Assembly (NCBI GenBank): GCA_022702705.1
Contig: CM040427.1
Coordinates: 77,739,283-77,803,282 of the forward strand
Source of the DNA: Papilionanthe hookeriana x Papilionanthe teres
Lineage: Eukaryota; Streptophyta; Magnoliopsida; Asparagales; Orchidaceae
Direction of reading: 5' to 3'
DNA: 64,000 bases
The notes under the pieces are model-generated. The model was not told where the DNA came from, ran no database searches, and was given only the letters and a program-made list of their open reading frames with translations. Shown here piece by piece: positions 59,269 through 64,000 of this stretch (the first letter of the stretch is position 1; each line of letters starts with the position of its first letter). The translations under genes were made by a program, and so were the position numbers.

Positions 59269-60555
59269 AAATATATATACAGATTTTATATCCTTTCATG
59301 TACTTACATTGATATAAAATTTATGTTTATATGAATATTTGTAATAATCAATATTTCTGCAAATTTAACAGTTAAATATAATGTTTATGTATGCAGATTT
59401 TCCTTGTTTTTACTTACTATCTAATGCTTAAGGTTTCATGTTCACATATAGTTTTCTTCATGATTCTTATAGATTTGTTGGGAGTTTAACCTGTAAGTTT
59501 TCAAAACGGTATGGCGTATTTATATTTTCAAATAAATGATTCAAAATCAGGTAACAATTTGGTGTATAATTGTGAATAAACAAGCTATAAAACTTGGTTA
59601 GTTTTGTATGAAGTACATTTGGATATGTGGGCTTGAAATATACATATTTTTCTTATGGCCTTCTTTGAGAGTTCGTGATATTTTATTTTAGAGAATCTCA
59701 CCCCATTTCTACATTTTTAACATACAAAGTTTGTGTATTGTATTAAATTTTGGGGTGACTTGTGTTATAAAACTTCTTAAATGACATCTTCATACTTTGT
59801 ATTTTACGGATTGAACAATACTTAAGTCACTGAAAAATGCATGTGGAATATCAAAGTGGCTTATAGGTTAAAAAATACACGGTAAGAGCAATGATGTAAA
59901 ACTATACTTATGCTTATATAGTTGAAACTTTTAAACCAATAATTGATTAATAGCTGCCCTTCTCACCATCGTAGGTTGTTGGTAGCTTTAATCCCAGTTT
60001 CAAATGACTTGTGAATTATACCATTGGTTGCTGGAAATTTTGAAATCATAATATTACATACAGAAATATTATATAGACACATGACACATATGATCGAGGA
60101 GGCTCACATTTCATACATATTCACTTGTAGTCAGCTAATAGGGATTCGAAGTTGCCCAACCTTAGAAGTGTTTTGTTGGTAGCTCCTAGTTAATATTGGT
60201 ATATAGAAATCGATGCCTCGGTTGCTTGTGGATTATGACAAATGAAAAATCTATGACTGAGCCCATCCCCAATTTAAATTCCTATACCCCATTTTGATTT
60301 TCCATATGCATATCACTTAATCCTTGCATGAAAATATACATGCTAAAGTTTCCATATTTAAATTTCAAATATTTGTCTAACTCTTTTCTCTTATATACAC
60401 TTTTATTATACAATTTTAATTGTTTTGAAGCATCATCAGAAGCAACAGGTACGTACTGACCTTCTCTCTTTTACTACACTTTACTATACATATTTGTTCA
60501 TACCTATATTATTATTACTCTGCTACTCTTTACTGCTTTTCTAGTATGTTTATAT

Positions 60556-60625
60556 AGAACCCTATGGTAGCAAATATAGGGCATATGTTTAGAACCCTAT
60601 GGTAGCAAATATAGAGCATATGTTT
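60556..60625. repeat. 35-bp tandem duplication
   Basis: AGAACCCTATGGTAGCAAAT... at 60556 is repeated at 60591 with one visible change (tagggc/tagagc). It lies at about the same LTR position as the 90-bp repeat of the solo LTR. Confidence 0.85.
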
Positions 60626-60999
60626 AGGACTGTAATCCTATAGCACATAACCAAATACACTTTTTAATTACAACACCTTTCAAACTCCCATAACAAAACA
60701 TTTTCAAAACCAAAAGCAATGTTTTTAAAACTTAAATAAACTAATAATGACATAATAATAATTCACCTTTTTGGATTTATGAGGAAACCTCAGATGAGAT
60801 AACCTACGGTTGCTAACAAAAATTCTTTGGTTTAAATGAGTTTAACAACAAGTAAATCCAAAATTAACAGTGATGCTAGAATGATGGAACCGTGAGATCT
60901 TAACCGGTGTCGCTTAACATAATTAAAATATTCCCCATTTTATTTAATTTTTTTTACAACAATGAATACCAATTAAAAATAATTAAAATATTCCCCAAT

Positions 61000-61589
61000 T
61001 GAGCTCGTCTTTGATCTGCCTCTGATGAACCCGATGTAGAGGCTAGGATATATCTTAGGGCAAGATTTAACCAGAATATTTAGACATCCTCTTGGGATTC
61101 GCAAATTCTTATGGTCCGAGGGATTCAAATTAAATCTTTATGACTGAATTATCTATTTAACAAGCTTTTTTTTAAGAAACTTAGAAGTCAAAATAGAGTT
61201 TGCATTTTAAAAAGAAACAATTATATTAAAAGGGGCACAACAAGATATAGTAATTCCTTGGAAAAGTGTAAAAGGCTTCAGAAATAAAAATTGGCCAACA
61301 CTTCTGAGAAGAATCTTGAGATGAGTATAATATCATAAAAATTCTTATGGTCAGTTAAATGCCAAAATACTCTTAATAAGATCCTTAGTGTATAATTATT
61401 CAAAGAATTGTTAAGAGATACTGAGATAGTCGATAGACTTGTATTTGATTTAAAGACATCTTTAAAAATGAAAATATTTTCCTAACACCTGGATGAGAGT
61501 GATAAGGTCTACTTAGGCCTATGGATAAACTGTTTAAAGGGAAGGGATAGGGAAGATGACTCTTAAGAAGAATCCAACCTAGACCTGAG
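61000..61589. other. Stretch without recognisable genes
   Basis: Sequence after the LTR breakpoint and before the tandem array. AT-rich, no convincing ORF (61400-61597 minus is short and has no motif), no repeat seen. Confidence 0.5.
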
Positions 61590-62905
61590 ATATGCAAATT
61601 TCACCTCTTTTACGCTTTACATGTTGACCTTCAAGTCCTTGCAGTCTATCCTTCAAAAGTAAATTTGTCGTTGGTGTGGGTTTACAATCACCTCTTTCAT
61701 GCTTTACATGTTGACCCTTAGGTCCTAGCATTTCTTCCTCCGGAAGTGGACTTGCCTTCGATGTGGGTTTCCACCCACCTATCTTACGTTGTAGCGTCAA
61801 CCTTCGGGTACAAGAAATCCTTCCTTCGAAAGCTGACATGCCTTCCGAGTGGGTTTCCACCCGCCACTTTAAAGCTTTTTGCATCCACCTTGGGTCCAGG
61901 TAGTTCTTTCTTCGGAAGCTAACATGTCTTTCGTGTGGATTTTCTCCCAACATCTTACATTTTACACGTCGACCTTTGGGTCTAGACAGTCCTTCTTTTG
62001 GAATCTGAATTTTCTTTTGTGTGGGTTTCCACCCACTTATTTGTATGCTTTGTGAGTCGACCCTTAGGTCCAAGTTGTTCTTTCTTAGGAAGCTGACATA
62101 ACTTCCCTGTGAGTTTCACCCACCATGTTTATGCTTTACAAGTCGACCTTTGGGTCCAGACAGTCCTTCGTTAGGAAGCCAACTTGCCTTTTGCGTGGGT
62201 TTCCACCCACTTATATTTATGCTTTATGCATCAACCCTCAGGTCTCAGTAGTCATTCCTTTGGAAGCTAAACTACCTTTAGTGTGGGTTTTCACCCACAT
62301 ATTTTATGCTTTAAGTGTTGAACCTCTCGAACCTCAGGTATCGGTAGTCCTTCCTTCAGAAGTTGACTTATCATTAATAGGGGTTTTCACCCACTTGTAT
62401 TCACACTTTATGTGTCGACCCTTGGGTCCCAGTACTCCTTCCTTCAATAGTTGAATTGTCTTCGGTGGGTGTTTTCACCCACTTACTTTTACACTTTATG
62501 CGTCGACCCTCAAGTCCCGACAGTACTTCCACTAGAAGTTTACTTGCCTTCGGTGTGAGTTTCCACCCCCATTTTGTTTTACGTTTTATGCACTGACCCT
62601 AGGGTCCAGTTAGTCCTTCCTTCGGAAGTTGATTTGTTTTTTTTTGTGGGCATATTATACAAAATAACATGTACTGACATATATGCTTTGAACCATCAGG
62701 TCAGAAGGAATCCTTCCTTCGGATGTTGAGCTTCCTTCAATGCAGGTTGTTGCAAGCAACATAGTTGAGAATTTCTTGTAAGTTTTGTGGGAATATTGTA
62801 TGGCATACCATACGCTCACCTATTATACACTTCAAGTACTAACCTTTAGGGCTAAGTTCATCCTTCCTTTGGAAGTTAATCTGCCTTTGAGGTGAGTTAT
62901 TTGTG
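61590..62905. repeat. ~87-bp tandem repeat array, ~14 units
   Basis: Unit starts (ctttatg/ctttaca followed by a 'tcgacc' or 'tgaccc' word) fall at 61615, 61702, 61789, 61875, 61961, 62048, 62134, 62222, 62309, 62406, 62494, 62584, 62686 and about 62830. Each carries 'ggtcc', 'agtccttccttcggaagttgac' and 'gtgggtttccacccac' words. Spacing is 86-88 in the left part and less regular to the right. Because 87 is 29 codons, frames stay open: minus-strand 61579-62073 gives 29-residue repeats with a (G)WKPT motif, and plus-strand 62125-62454 is open too. I do not know whether it is translated. Confidence 0.9.
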
Positions 62906-62959
62906 GTGATCACTTTATACTTTCTATGAAGATCATTTAGTAAAACTCATGATAAAATA

Positions 62960-64000
62960 TTGGTAGGAGAGAAGTCTATTGCATCTCTTAAATTGATTGT
63001 CGGATTGTCATTCAGGCAAGTTGTAAGTCCTACAGGTAGCCTATATCTGATACAACCAGTAATTAGCGTGAGAGAAGCCATTGCACCTTTCTTAGCATTA
63101 TTTTTGGGTACATGCTTCGTGCGGGTCCAAATTAGTGTTTCCCACCCATCATAAATGAGTGTGGTAGATATGCTTGTCCCACTCATCCATAAGTGAGTGT
63201 GGTATATTCCTTTTTAGGGGATATGCTTGATTTTAGGGCTAAACACCTTCGAGTTCGTACATCTTGCTTAACCAACCTTTCCAATATCTCGATTGGCTAA
63301 GGACAATTATGATTGATACTTGTTATGTGTAAGACAAGTCTTGTGCGTCTCTTAAAATTGATTGTTGGATTGTTATCCGGTCATGCTGTAATTCCTTTAG
63401 TGTGGCTTATATCTGGCACCAATAATCAAGGTAAGAGAGGCTTTCACATTTCTTTTACCATGCCTTTCAGTTACACGCTTCAAGCGGGTTTGAATTAGCT
63501 TATCCCACTCATCATAAATGAAGGCGGTAGTATGCTTTTCCCACTTATCTTATATGAATGGAAGATACCCTTCTAAAGGGATTTGAGCTTAGCTTTGAAG
63601 CAATAATCTTGTGATTAGTGCATCATACTTAGCTAATTTTTGCGGTATCTTGATTGATTGGAGTCAATTTTATCAATAATTGTCATATGTAGGAAAAACT
63701 ATGCATTTTTCCTAGCATTTTATTCGGGTACACGCTTCATGATAGTTTGAATTAGCTCGTCTCACTCATCATAAATGAATTTGGTAGATACGCTCTTCCC
63801 ACTTATCCTAAAAGAGTGTTAAAAACACCCTTTTAAGGGATTTGAGATTGATTTAAGGTTAAGAATTTTATATTTATCACGTCCTGCTTAGCTAACCTTC
63901 GCAGTATATCGATTGCATGAAGTCAATTTCAATAGATACTTACAGCTGTAGAAAAAAATGAACTTGTCCCATCATTCTTTTCGAGCACACGCTTTGTGTG
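62960..64000. repeat. Satellite-like array, 363- and 257-bp units, runs off right edge
   Basis: The marker ACA(T/C)GCTT occurs at 63110, 63473, 63730 and 63987, giving spacings of 363, 257 and 257. Shared words are 'cccactcatcataaatgagtgtggtagata', 'tcttaaattgattgt.ggattgt', 'tttaagggatttgag' and 'gatactt'. The shorter units lack about 106 bp containing the 'ctcttaaattgattg' segment. Small ORFs here (62947-63186 minus, 62960-63154 plus, 63313-63498) are by-products. Confidence 0.85.

Larger units (their letters stand above)
56964..60999 (+). repeat. Tat LTR, 3'-truncated
   Basis: Starts TATTGACCTCATGCTTATG, a mutated TGTTGACC, and shares 'aggatctagccttagg' with 3069 and 45329. Later blocks match the solo LTR (60220-60290 against 48700-48780) and the 3019 copy ('gatggaaccgtgagatcttaacc' at 60890 against 9474). 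The last ~1 kb, with the conserved hairpins, is absent; sequence changes at about 61000. GAGGAAG at 56954 upstream could be a decayed polypurine tract. Confidence 0.8.

Noticed and set aside
61590..62905. CRISPR-like regular repeats
   Set aside because: Units are contiguous, degenerate and ~87 bp with no unique spacers; this is a plant minisatellite.

Overview
The window is plant nuclear DNA made almost wholly of LTR retrotransposons. I found no host gene, rRNA, tRNA or CRISPR array. Two Ty3/gypsy lineages account for most of it. One is a Tat-like lineage with very long LTRs (4.8-7.6 kb), a second RNase H domain after the first, and an extra ORF downstream of pol. The other is the Athila lineage, with ~1.7-1.9 kb LTRs, a tRNA-Asp primer site and an envelope-like ORF after integrase. 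Together with nested insertions, a solo LTR, antisense fragments and satellite-like arrays, this suggests a repeat-rich, probably heterochromatic region of a large flowering-plant genome. I cannot name the species.

Layout. 1-1862: Tat LTR on the minus strand, running off the left edge. 1863-3018: decayed downstream ORF (called ORF3 here) of a Tat element. 3019-10598: a 7.6-kb Tat LTR on the plus strand, which forms an inverted repeat with 1-1862. 10638-18003: decayed Tat gag-pro-RT-RNaseH-aRNH-integrase. 18252-18900: a second ORF3 copy. 18910-19631: the last ~0.7 kb of a Tat LTR. 19632-19822: antisense gag scrap. 19823-39027: an old Athila element (truncated 5' LTR, protease, RT, RNase H, integrase, small ORF, envelope-like ORF, 3' LTR). 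Its integrase is split by a second, deleted Athila at 23545-32065. 39028-45271: no recognisable gene, but a weak Athila-like LTR trace near 42.1-43.4 kb. 45277-50125: a complete Tat solo LTR with a perfect 5-bp target duplication. 50301-56262: two nested minus-strand Athila 3' ends. 56263-56963: unidentified. 56964-60999: Tat LTR missing its 3' end, carrying a small LINE-like insertion. 61590-62905: ~87-bp tandem repeats. 62960-64000: a satellite with 363/257-bp spacing running off the right edge.

All protein-coding stretches are broken by stops or frameshifts, so nothing here looks capable of autonomous transposition. The most interesting signals are: hairpins near the 3' end of the Tat LTR whose stems are kept by paired changes in three copies; the Tat-specific ORF3 with a splice acceptor just before its ATG; the TATA-plus-intron arrangement ahead of the Athila downstream ORFs; and the large inverted LTR pair at the left edge.
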